The notes beneath the pieces were generated by a model, which saw only the letters and a program-made list of their open reading frames with translations, was not told the origin of the DNA and made no database searches. The position numbers and the translations under genes are program-made. A DNA stretch of 64,000 bases, taken from positions 4,030,001-4,094,000 of the forward strand of contig NZ_OZ255701.1 of the NCBI RefSeq assembly GCF_965276875.1, in the 5' to 3' direction. Origin of the DNA: Lichenicoccus sp965276875. GTDB taxonomy: Bacteria > Pseudomonadota > Alphaproteobacteria > Acetobacterales > Acetobacteraceae. Positions 16,921 to 24,681 of this stretch are shown here, piece by piece; within the stretch, counting starts at the first letter, position 1, and the number at the start of each line of letters is the position of its first letter.

Positions 16921-19022
16921 GATGTCGGACCGCTGCGCCCGACTGACAAGCCCTCGAGCCTGGTCTCCGCAACGCCGAGTGCGGCCATCGCCACCTCGAC
17001 CACCTGCCTGGCTGACAGCCCGGCTTCGACGAGCTGTGCGGCCGGCGTGTTGTGATCGATGAAGTGGTCGGGCAGAGTCATCGGCCGGATCCGCACGCTG
17101 TCGAGCAGGCCGGTGCGTGCCAGGTGATGCATCACCAGGCTGCCGAAGCCGCCGGCCGCCCCTTCCTCGATGGTGATCAGCACGGCGTGATGGCGGGCGA
17201 GTTGCTCGATCATGGCGGTATCCAGCGGCTTGGCGAAACGCGCATCGACCACCGTCGGTGGCAGGCCGCGAGCGGCGAGCTCGTCGGCGGCGCGCAGCAC
17301 GTCGCCGAGACGGGTGCCCAGGCTGAGCAGCGCGATGCCGCCCTTCTGGCGTCCGCTCTGGCGCCCGACCTCGCGCAGCATGCGGGCGCGTCCGATCTCC
17401 AGGATCTCGCCGCGCGCCGGCAGCGCCAGACCCTGGCCGTTGCCGCGCGGGTAGCGCAAAGCGATCGGGCCCTCGTCGAAGGTCGCCGCGGTGGCGGTCA
17501 TGTGCAGCAGTTCGAGCTCGTCCGATGGCGCCATGATGGTCATGCCGGGCAGGCAGCCCAGATAGTTCAGGTCGAAGGCGCCGGCATGGGTGGCGCCGTC
17601 CGCGCCGACCAGACCGGCGCGGTCGATGGCGAAGCGCACCGGCAACTTCTGCAGCACGACGTCGTGGACGACCTGATCGTAGGCGCGCTGCAGGAAGGTG
17701 GAATAGATGGCACAGAACGGCCGCAGCCCTTCGGTTGCCATGCCGGCGGCGAACGTCACCGCATGCTGCTCGGCGATGCCCACATCGAAGAAGCGGTCGG
17801 GAAAGCGCTTGGCGAACTTGTCGAGTCCGGTGCCCGACGGCATCGCCGCGGTGATCGCGACGATCCGCGTATCGGCCTCGGCTTCGGCGAGCAGCCCTTG
17901 ACTGAACACGTTGGTGTAGCTCGGCGGGCCCGGCGGCGCCTTGGTCTGCTCGCCGGTGACCACGTTGAACTTGCTGACCGCGTGATATTTGTCACCGGAC
18001 TCCTCGGCAGGCGCGTAGCCTCGGCCCTTCTGCGTGATCACGTGCAGCAGCACCGGGCCACGATCGTCCGCCTCGCGCAGGTTGCGCAGCACCGGCAGCA
18101 GATGGTCCATGTTGTGGCCGTCGATCGGGCCGATGTAATAAAAGCCAAGCTCCTCGAACAGCGTGCCGCCGGTCAGGATGCCACGGGCATATTCCTCTGC
18201 CCGCTTGGCGGTGCGCTCCAGCGGCTGCGGCAGCCGGCGCGCCACGCGGCCAGCGAGGTCGCGCAGATTGAGAAACGAGCGCGACGACATCAACCGCGAC
18301 AAATAGGCGCTCATCGCCCCGACCGGCGGCGCGATCGACATCTCGTTGTCGTTGAGAACGACGATCAGTCGGGCCCGCGACGAGCCGGCATTGTTCATCG
18401 CCTCATAGGCCATGCCGGCGGAGATCGCACCGTCGCCGATCACCGCGATGACGTGGCGATCGTCGTGCGCCGGATCCTCGCTGGCGAGCAGGTCGTGCGC
18501 AGTGGCCATGCCCAGGCCGGCGGAGATCGAGGTCGAGGAATGCGCGGCGCCGAACGGGTCGTAGACGCTCTCGGAGCGGCGGGTAAAGCCGGACAAGCCC
18601 CCCGGCTGGCGCAGGGTGCGTATGCGGGCGCGCCGTTCGGTCAGGATCTTGTGCGGGTAGGTTTGGTGGCCGACGTCCCAGATCAGCCGGTCGGTCGGCG
18701 TGTCGAACACCGCGTGCAGCGCCACGGTCAGCTCGACCACACCGAGCGAGGCGCCGAGATGGCCACCGGTGGTGGAGACCGTATCGAGGGTCTCTGCGCG
18801 CAACTCGTCGGCAACCTGGGCGAGCTGCTCGGAGGTCAGATGACGCAGATCGTGTGGTGAATGGATCCGGTCGAGCAGCGGCGTCAGCGTCACCGCCGAG
18901 TTATGGCCCAGCAGGCCGTGGCCAGGCGTGCTCTCGACAGGCCGTAGCTTTGTCTCCCGGCCGCGCCTGTTGCTGTCCTGGGGCAGGATGGCGGGATCGG
19001 AGGTGTTGTTGGGTTGGTTCAT
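16917..19022 (-). CDS. dxs: 1-deoxy-D-xylulose-5-phosphate synthase
   Basis: Thiamine-diphosphate enzyme of 701 residues, first step of the MEP isoprenoid pathway (pyruvate plus glyceraldehyde-3-phosphate to DXP). Visible signatures are STTGGHLGASLGVVELTVAL, the ThDP-binding GDGAISAGMAYEAMNNAG, NDNEMSIAPPVG, and the C-terminal transketolase region with GIAEQHAVTFAAGMA. The N-terminus carries about 45 extra residues before the conserved TPLLDRI start. The ATG at 19022 is chosen because GAGGG lies about 9 bp upstream; a longer frame reaches 19085. It heads the hopanoid operon, as in many hopanoid producers, presumably to boost precursor supply. Confidence 0.95.
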   Translation of the reverse strand: MNQPNNTSDPAILPQDSNRRGRETKLRPVESTPGHGLLGHNSAVTLTPLLDRIHSPHDLRHLTSEQLAQVADELRAETLDTVSTTGGHLGASLGVVELTVALHAVFDTPTDRLIWDVGHQTYPHKILTERRARIRTLRQPGGLSGFTRRSESVYDPFGAAHSSTSISAGLGMATAHDLLASEDPAHDDRHVIAVIGDGAISAGMAYEAMNNAGSSRARLIVVLNDNEMSIAPPVGAMSAYLSRLMSSRSFLNLRDLAGRVARRLPQPLERTAKRAEEYARGILTGGTLFEELGFYYIGPIDGHNMDHLLPVLRNLREADDRGPVLLHVITQKGRGYAPAEESGDKYHAVSKFNVVTGEQTKAPPGPPSYTNVFSQGLLAEAEADTRIVAITAAMPSGTGLDKFAKRFPDRFFDVGIAEQHAVTFAAGMATEGLRPFCAIYSTFLQRAYDQVVHDVVLQKLPVRFAIDRAGLVGADGATHAGAFDLNYLGCLPGMTIMAPSDELELLHMTATAATFDEGPIALRYPRGNGQGLALPARGEILEIGRARMLREVGRQSGRQKGGIALLSLGTRLGDVLRAADELAARGLPPTVVDARFAKPLDTAMIEQLARHHAVLITIEEGAAGGFGSLVMHHLARTGLLDSVRIRPMTLPDHFIDHNTPAAQLVEAGLSARQVVEVAMAALGVAETRLEGLSVGRSGPTS

Positions 19023-19320
19023 GCTCTGATCCCTCTCGTTCCCGCCGACACGTTGCCGCCGACCCTGGTTCACGTTGAACGCCATCCGAACGGCTGGCGT
19101 GCAACCAGATCAAAATTTCTAACGCCAAACCCGTCTGATTTGCCAGACACGGGTGCCTTATTGTTGCGGGGCGGCCACAGGTCTCGTGCCACAGATCTGT
19201 CCCCTGCGACCGCGCGACGCTGCCCCTCCTGTTTGCGGTGCAATCAAACCCTAGTCTATACGCCAAGTTGCAAACGGAGGTCGCGTCGCCGCGGCCGTCA
19301 CGTCAGAGAACGGAGTTCCA
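19023..19320. promoter_or_regulatory. Divergent dxs/hpnH control region
   Basis: This 298-bp region separates the divergent dxs and hpnH genes and must drive both halves of the hopanoid cluster. A plausible sigma-70-type promoter for hpnH is TTGCGG at 19233-19238, a 17-bp spacer, then CTATAC at 19256-19261. An inverted repeat GTCTG-N6-CAGAC lies at 19133-19148 and a palindrome CAGATCTG at about 19192-19199, either of which could be an operator. A GGAG ribosome-binding site precedes the hpnH ATG. No terminator or riboswitch fold was recognised. Promoter calls are by eye only. Confidence 0.45.
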
Positions 19321-20496
19321 ATGGCCGTACCCTTGATGCAAGCCGTGCGGGTGGGCGCCTATGTCGTCAAGCAGCACCTGCGTGGGCGCAAGCGCTACCC
19401 GCTGGTGCTGATGCTTGAGCCGCTGTTTCGCTGCAATCTTGCCTGCGCCGGCTGCGGCAAGATCGACTATCCGGCGCCGATCCTCAACCAGCGCTTGTCG
19501 GTGCAGGAATGCCTCGACGCCGATATCGAGTGCGGCGCGCCGGTGATCGCGGTCGCCGGCGGCGAGCCGCTGCTGCACAAGGAGATGCCCGCGATCATCG
19601 CCGGCCTGCTGGCGCGCAAGAAGTATGTGTATCTCTGCACCAACGCCCTGTTGCTCGAGAAGAAGCTCGACGACTACAAGCCTAACCCGTTCTTTTCGTG
19701 GGACGTGCATCTCGACGGCGACCAGTCGATGCATGACGCCTCGGTCTGCCAGGACGGCGTGTTCGATCGCGCCGTGACGGCAATCCGTCGCGCCAAGGAG
19801 CGCGGCTTTCGGGTCTCGATCAACTGCACCCTGTTCGACGGCGCGCAGCCCGAGCGCGTAGCAAAATTCTTCGACGAGGTGATGGCGCTCGGCGTCGACG
19901 GCATCATGACCGCGCCCGGCTATGCCTACGAGCGCGCCCCCGACCAGGCGCACTTCCTTAACCGACAGAAGACCAAGCAGTTGTTCCGCGATATCTTTCG
20001 CCTGGGCAAAGGCAAGAAGTGGCGCTTCACCCAGTCGCCCTTGTTCCTGAACTTCCTGGCCGGCAACGAGACCTATGCCTGCACGCCGTGGGGCAAGCCG
20101 CTGCGCAACGTGTTCGGCTGGCAGCGCCCCTGCTACCTGCTGGGCGAGGGCTACGCGTCAAGCTTCAAGGAGCTGATGGACGACACTGCCTGGGAGCAGT
20201 ACGGCACCGGCAACTACGAGAAATGCGCCGACTGCATGGTGCATTCGGGCTACGAGGCGACGGCGGTGATGGATGCGGTCAAGCGGCCGCTGCACATCCT
20301 CAAGGTGGCGCTGAGCGGGCCGCAGACCGAAGGTGCGATGGCACCCGAGATCCCGCTGGAGAACCAGCGCCCGGCCGAATACAGCTACAATCACATCGTC
20401 GACGAGCGCATGGCGGAGATCGCCGCCCGCAAAAAGCCCGCCAGTGCGCCGGTGATCAACCGGGTGCGGAGCACGCCGGTCGACGCCGCCGACTGA
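19321..20496 (+). CDS. hpnH: Adenosyl-hopene transferase HpnH (radical SAM)
   Basis: Radical SAM enzyme of 391 residues that joins a 5'-deoxyadenosyl group to diploptene, giving adenosylhopane, the first step of side-chain extension. The 4Fe-4S motif FRCNLACAGCGK has cysteines at 38, 42 and 45. It is followed by AVAGGEPLLHKE, the glycine-rich SAM motif, and a C-terminal cysteine-containing region YEKCADCMVHSG. It is divergent from dxs-hpnMIJK. hpnG, the next step, is not in the window. Confidence 0.96.
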   Translation: MAVPLMQAVRVGAYVVKQHLRGRKRYPLVLMLEPLFRCNLACAGCGKIDYPAPILNQRLSVQECLDADIECGAPVIAVAGGEPLLHKEMPAIIAGLLARKKYVYLCTNALLLEKKLDDYKPNPFFSWDVHLDGDQSMHDASVCQDGVFDRAVTAIRRAKERGFRVSINCTLFDGAQPERVAKFFDEVMALGVDGIMTAPGYAYERAPDQAHFLNRQKTKQLFRDIFRLGKGKKWRFTQSPLFLNFLAGNETYACTPWGKPLRNVFGWQRPCYLLGEGYASSFKELMDDTAWEQYGTGNYEKCADCMVHSGYEATAVMDAVKRPLHILKVALSGPQTEGAMAPEIPLENQRPAEYSYNHIVDERMAEIAARKKPASAPVINRVRSTPVDAAD

Positions 20497-20552
20497 GGCC
20501 TGCCGACGCCCCCATCCTGGCGCGCCTCACGCCGGCTCCATAGAATGCGGGA

Positions 20553-21842
20553 ATGTTCGCCTCGATCGTCCTGGTCCTTTTGCTGGTGCTGCTCAATGGC
20601 GTGTTTGCGATGGGGGAGCTGGCGCTGATCTCGGCGCGTCGGCCGCGACTCGCCGTGCTGGAGCGCCGCGGCGTCCCCGGTGCCGATCGGGCCAGGGCCC
20701 TTGCCGCGGATCCGCAGCGCTTTCTGCCAACCGTCCAGGTCGGCATAACCCTGGTCAGCATCATTGAGGGCACCTATGGCGGTGCCCGCATCGCCGGACG
20801 GCTGACGCCCACTTTGCAGGCCGTGCCATGGCTTCGTCCGATCGCTGGCGAGCTGTCGCTGGTCCTGGTGGTGATCGCGATCACTTTCCTGATGCTGGTG
20901 CTCGGCGAGCTGGTGCCCAAGCAGATCGCACTGCGCCATCCGGAAACGATCGCGGCCCGACTGGCGCTGCCGCTGCTGATCCTCTCCCGTGTCGCGAGCC
21001 CGGTGGTCCGGCTGCTCGGCTGGGCCTCCGCTTTGGTGCTGCGGCTGGGCGGCGTCTCGCGCGAGGGGCGGCAGGTGGTGACCGAGGAGGAGCTGCGCGC
21101 CGTGCTCTCGGAGGGCACCCAGGCCGGCCTGCTGGAGGTGCAGGAGCACAACATGATCGAACGGCTGCTGCGGCTCGCCGATCGTCCGGTGCGTGCGATT
21201 ATGACCCCACGCAACGAGCTCTCCTGGATCGAGCGCCATGCCGGTCGCGAAGAGTTCGCCACTGTCCTGAAGGCGGGCTCCTACACCAGGCTGGTGGTCT
21301 GTGACGGCCAGGTCGACGACCCGGTCGGCATCGTGCTGGTCAAGGACGTGCTGGACCTGCTGCTCGACGGCACCGCACTCTCACTCGAGTCCGTTATCCG
21401 GCCGCCGCAGGTGGTCCCAGAGACGATCAGCGCCTTCGATGCGCTGCACCGGCTGCGCGCTTTGCCGCTCGGCATCCTGCTGGTGCTCGACGAGTACGGC
21501 AGCTTCGAGGGCATCGTCACCATCGCCGACATCTTCGCCGCCATCGTCGGCGAACAGACCGAAGCCGGCGACGCGCCGGTGCCTGGCACGCTCGATGGCG
21601 GTCTGGTGGTGCTCGACGGCACCTCGCCGGCCGATGAGATCAAGGATCGCCTGCAACTCGGCGAACTGCCCGCCGCCGGCAGCTACCACACCCTCGCCGG
21701 ACTGATCCTCGCGCTGCTGCGACGGGTGCCGTCGGTCGGCGACAAGGTCGCATTCTCGGGCTGGATGTTCGAGGTGGTGGAGATGGACGGACGCCGGGTG
21801 CAGCGGGTCCACGCCAGTCGGCAGAAGCTCGCGGAGAACTGA
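20553..21842 (+). CDS. Hemolysin-family/CorC-type integral membrane protein (CNNM-CBS-CorC)
   Basis: Protein of 429 residues with the three-part architecture of the CNNM/TlyC family. An N-terminal DUF21 membrane domain with about four transmembrane segments covers about 1-175 and begins MFASIVLVLLLVLLNGVFAM. A CBS-domain pair follows (about 190-330; RPVRAIMTPRNELSWIE, then VPETISAFDALHRLR). The C-terminal CorC_HlyC domain contains GSYHTLAGLILALL and GDKVAFSGWMFEVVEMDG. Members are linked to Mg/Co efflux or membrane-damage tolerance rather than true haemolysis. It follows hpnH by 56 bp on the same strand, so co-expression is possible. Confidence 0.88.
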   Translation: MFASIVLVLLLVLLNGVFAMGELALISARRPRLAVLERRGVPGADRARALAADPQRFLPTVQVGITLVSIIEGTYGGARIAGRLTPTLQAVPWLRPIAGELSLVLVVIAITFLMLVLGELVPKQIALRHPETIAARLALPLLILSRVASPVVRLLGWASALVLRLGGVSREGRQVVTEEELRAVLSEGTQAGLLEVQEHNMIERLLRLADRPVRAIMTPRNELSWIERHAGREEFATVLKAGSYTRLVVCDGQVDDPVGIVLVKDVLDLLLDGTALSLESVIRPPQVVPETISAFDALHRLRALPLGILLVLDEYGSFEGIVTIADIFAAIVGEQTEAGDAPVPGTLDGGLVVLDGTSPADEIKDRLQLGELPAAGSYHTLAGLILALLRRVPSVGDKVAFSGWMFEVVEMDGRRVQRVHASRQKLAEN

Positions 21843-23327
21843 TTGTTGCGCTATTTCGGGCGCGCCGCCGCGGCCGCGACGCTGCTGCTCGGCGCGCTGC
21901 CGCTGCTGCTCACGCGCCCGGCACCGTTGCAGGACTGGCCCAATCACATCGCGCGCATCCACATCCTCGTGGACCTGCTGCACGGATCGCCCTTCTGGGG
22001 GCACTACTACCGCTTGACCGGCTTCTTCGTGCCCAATGCGGCACTCGACCTCGGCATCACCGGGCTGCGGCTGGCGGGCCTGCCGCTGCCGCTCGCCGCA
22101 CAGTGCTTTCTGGTCGCCACCTACGCCCTGTTCGTCGCGAGCTTCCTGGCACTGGCCCGCGCTTACGATGCGTCCAACCCTGCCAAGCCATGCTTCGCGG
22201 TGCTGCTGTTCTACGGCAATGCGCTGTTCTGGGGACTGGTCAATTACGTGCTCGGGCTCGGGCTGCTGCTCGGCCTGCTGGCACTCTGGCTGCGTGCCGG
22301 CCCGCGTACTCGACTCGCCGTCGCGGCCGCGGGGGCGGCGCTTCTGCTGCTGGCGCATCTGGTGGTGGCAGTGCTGTGGATCATCGTGCTCGGCTGCCAC
22401 GACCTGCACCGTCTGCGCCGAGCCCGGCTCGCGCATTGCCTCTCCTGGCTGATCGCGCTGCTCGTCGTCGCGAGCCTGCTCTCAGCCATGCCGCATGGCG
22501 GCGGCCTTGGGATCGGCTATGCCGGCGGCCGCTTCGGAATTGCCGGCCACAAGCTCTGGCTGTTCGCGAAGGTTCTGCTCGGCGGCAGCCTGTTGCAGGA
22601 CCTGACCAGCCTCGCGGGGCTGCTCGTCTGCATCATCGCCGTGTTCGCCGGCCGCCCCTCGCTCGCCCCGGCCCCGGCACTCGCGGCGGCAATCCTGGTG
22701 CTGACGGTGCTGCTGGCCCCGGAGCGGATCGGTGACGGCTCACAGCTCGACTCCCGTCTGGCCATCGCACCCCTGCTGCTACTCGCGGCCGCCGTGCGTA
22801 TCAGGCCGCACCCCGTCGCGCGCATCGCCATCCCCGCCGCGGTGCTGGCGCGGACGCTGGTGCTGGCCTGGGCGTGGCACGCCTCCGGGCAGGAGTTCGC
22901 GCAGTATCGCGGGCAAACAGCGTCCCTGCCGTCCGGCAGCCTGATGCTGATGGCCTACGGCACACGGCTCTCCACGCTCTCCTGGCAGCATATCTGGTCG
23001 CCGCCGATCACCTCGATCGCCACCCAACTCGTTCTGCACGACCTCTTCGTCCCGACGATCTTTGCCGAACCCGGCCAGCAACCGGTCGCCTTGGATGCGC
23101 GCTACACCCCGCTCAAGCAGCCCTGGAACCTCAGCGACCCCGTCCATTTCCGCGCGAGTGCGAGGGCACTGGCCGCATTATGCGCAAGCGGCGCCTTTCC
23201 GCATATTTACCTGACGGTGCTGTATCCCGGAGATGTCGCCGGCATGGCCGGCGCGGCCCTGCTGCGCCCGCGCCACGATTTCCTGCTGCTCGATGCCTGT
23301 CGGCTGCCGAACCCACAGCCGCCTTGA
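21843..23327 (+). CDS. Polytopic membrane protein of unknown function
   Basis: Not recognised as a named family. It encodes about 494 residues, starting with TTG immediately after the stop of the CorC-like gene (no gap), with a second TTG as the next codon. There are roughly 9-11 hydrophobic segments spread over residues 5-350 (for example VLGLGLLLGLLALWL and AALLLLAHLVVAVLWIIVLG). A soluble C-terminal region follows with no obvious motif. An early PLQDWPNHIARIHIL segment resembles the loop after the first helix in membrane glycosyltransferase-like or polysaccharide-export proteins, but this is not enough for a call. High GC and codon use fit the neighbourhood. Confidence 0.7.
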   Translation: MLRYFGRAAAAATLLLGALPLLLTRPAPLQDWPNHIARIHILVDLLHGSPFWGHYYRLTGFFVPNAALDLGITGLRLAGLPLPLAAQCFLVATYALFVASFLALARAYDASNPAKPCFAVLLFYGNALFWGLVNYVLGLGLLLGLLALWLRAGPRTRLAVAAAGAALLLLAHLVVAVLWIIVLGCHDLHRLRRARLAHCLSWLIALLVVASLLSAMPHGGGLGIGYAGGRFGIAGHKLWLFAKVLLGGSLLQDLTSLAGLLVCIIAVFAGRPSLAPAPALAAAILVLTVLLAPERIGDGSQLDSRLAIAPLLLLAAAVRIRPHPVARIAIPAAVLARTLVLAWAWHASGQEFAQYRGQTASLPSGSLMLMAYGTRLSTLSWQHIWSPPITSIATQLVLHDLFVPTIFAEPGQQPVALDARYTPLKQPWNLSDPVHFRASARALAALCASGAFPHIYLTVLYPGDVAGMAGAALLRPRHDFLLLDACRLPNPQPP

Positions 23328-23872
23328 TTACAGATCGAGTTGCAGGCGTGTCGCGCGCGCGACGGCGATCAGATCATCCTTGCTGAGGACGCGTAAGCGC
23401 CGCTGCTGGCGATGCTTGCCTGCCGTGGTGTCTGGTCTGCCATGGCCTTGCGTCGCTGCCGGTTGAGCAGCAGGTAGGTTTCGGCGGGATAGAGGCGCTC
23501 AACCTGGCTTGAGATCGGCACGACCTGAACCCGGTTGAGCATTGAATTGGCGGTGTCGTTGCTCAGCACGACCGCCGGGCGTGTCTTCTGGATCTCACCG
23601 CCGACCGCCATGTCGAACGAGACCAGCCACACATCGCCACGCCGAGCCGGCTCCTCGGCCACATCCGCGATGAGACTGTTGCTCCAGGCACGCGCCTCGC
23701 TTTCGCGAGCCTCATCCGCCGCTGTGGCGGTGTCGCCTGCCGCGAGATCCTGGCCGATGACATGGGGGCGGGCGAGATCGTTGAGAAAGCGGCTGATGCG
23801 CCTTCGCCCGACGACGCTATGCAGGCCGTCATAGACGTCGGCGTCAACGGTGATGGTGAGTTTCTTCGGCAT
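23328..23872 (-). pseudogene. Fused and frameshifted MazEF-type toxin-antitoxin remnant
   Basis: The 5' part encodes a ribbon-helix-helix-like antitoxin (MPKKLTITVDADVYDGLHSV, then SRFLNDLARPHVIGQDLAAG). Without a stop it runs straight into a MazF/PemK toxin domain (RRGDVWLVSFDMAVGGEIQK, TRPAVVLSNDTANSMLNRVQ, VVPISSQVERLYPAE). In intact relatives the antitoxin stop and toxin ATG sit at this junction; here the site reads GCTCGG where ATGAGG would be expected. After KAMADQ the reading frame shifts. The proper C-terminus (LSKDDLIAVARATRLQLDL) is still readable in another frame and ends in TAA at 23328-23330, whereas the shifted frame stops at 23369. The toxin is therefore probably inactive. Confidence 0.8.
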
Positions 23873-24037
23873 AACACGACCCACTATACGTATTGTAATA
23901 CGGCAAGCGGACGCGGCCGCGAAGACCGCCGAGAGGGCCCTGGAGACGACAAGGGTCCGGAACAGTTCTGCCCAGGAGCGTGGGGCTGCTCTTGCATGTC
24001 CCATCTCGTTGGGTAAGAGCGTTAGCCAATCAGTTGG

Positions 24038-24165
24038 TTGCGTGTCCAGCGAATGCGCGTGATGATCTTTGGCGACGATCACCGGTCGGCTCACGTCCAA
24101 ATCGTCGATGACACCCGGCTGGAATCAATCTTTTGTATGCTGGCGGCAACCACTGTTCTGGGTCG
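24038..24165 (+). pseudogene. DUF4160-like remnant
   Basis: A short stretch reads RVQRMRVMIFGDDHRSAHVQ, matching the opening of DUF4160 proteins (R-V-M-I-F-x-D-D-H-x-x-x-H-V). The frame loses similarity after about 25 codons. DUF4160 genes commonly sit directly upstream of DUF2442 genes as small toxin-antitoxin-like pairs, and a DUF2442 remnant follows here. Recognition is by eye on a short sequence. Confidence 0.5.
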
Positions 24166-24170
24166 ACGGC

Positions 24171-24499
24171 ATGGCTCGCGGCGAGGTTTGCCGCGCCACT
24201 GATGCACAGATGGACGCCGCCATTGACCGAGCGCGGTCGCGCACCGCAATGAGCCGCGTGCCGCCGCCGTCCGGCACGGTGGGCAACTCGGCCGGATGGT
24301 CGTCGATGTGACCAAAGGCTGCAGCTTCACGTTCCCGCCCCGGCTGGCGCAAGGTTTGGAGAGTGCAACCGATGAGCAGCTCGCGCAGGTTGAGATCCTT
24401 GGTTCAGGCTATGGCCTGCACTGGAAAGCGCTTGACGTCGCCGCAGCACGAGCGAATGGCGCAAAGGGAGGTCGGCCGGGCAAATCGGCTCCTGGATGA
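24171..24499 (+). pseudogene. DUF2442-family gene, frameshifted and internally deleted
   Basis: The first part (MARGEVCRATDAQMDAAIDR) is in one frame. At about 24226-24250 the frame changes, and the second part reads NEPRAAAV, then MVVDVTKGCSFTFPPRLAQG, ATDEQLAQVEILGSGYGLHW and KALDV. This is a DUF2442 core. It then jumps directly to AAARANGAKGGRPGK, a tail usually separated from the core by about 40 more residues, so an internal deletion is likely. Together with the upstream DUF4160 remnant it marks a decayed two-gene module. Confidence 0.6.
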
Positions 24500-24681
24500 T
24501 ATACGAGAGGGCATCCTCTATTAAACCGAGTGTTCAATCAAACTCCCTGCTGATAAAGACCGTTACCCTGGCGAACATGAGACATCGTGGCGCGCTTATA
24601 GAACAACAGATCAAGGCCGGCTACTTCCAGCAGAAGTTATCGAACGAAGGTTGAGAAATTCCGAGAGACATAACCGTAGTG

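Noticed and set aside
24590..24655. Small open frame starting MRHRGALIEQQIKAGYFQQK between the DUF2442 remnant and the B12 radical SAM gene
   Set aside because: Only about 25 codons, no ribosome-binding site and no recognisable homology; likely chance or debris.
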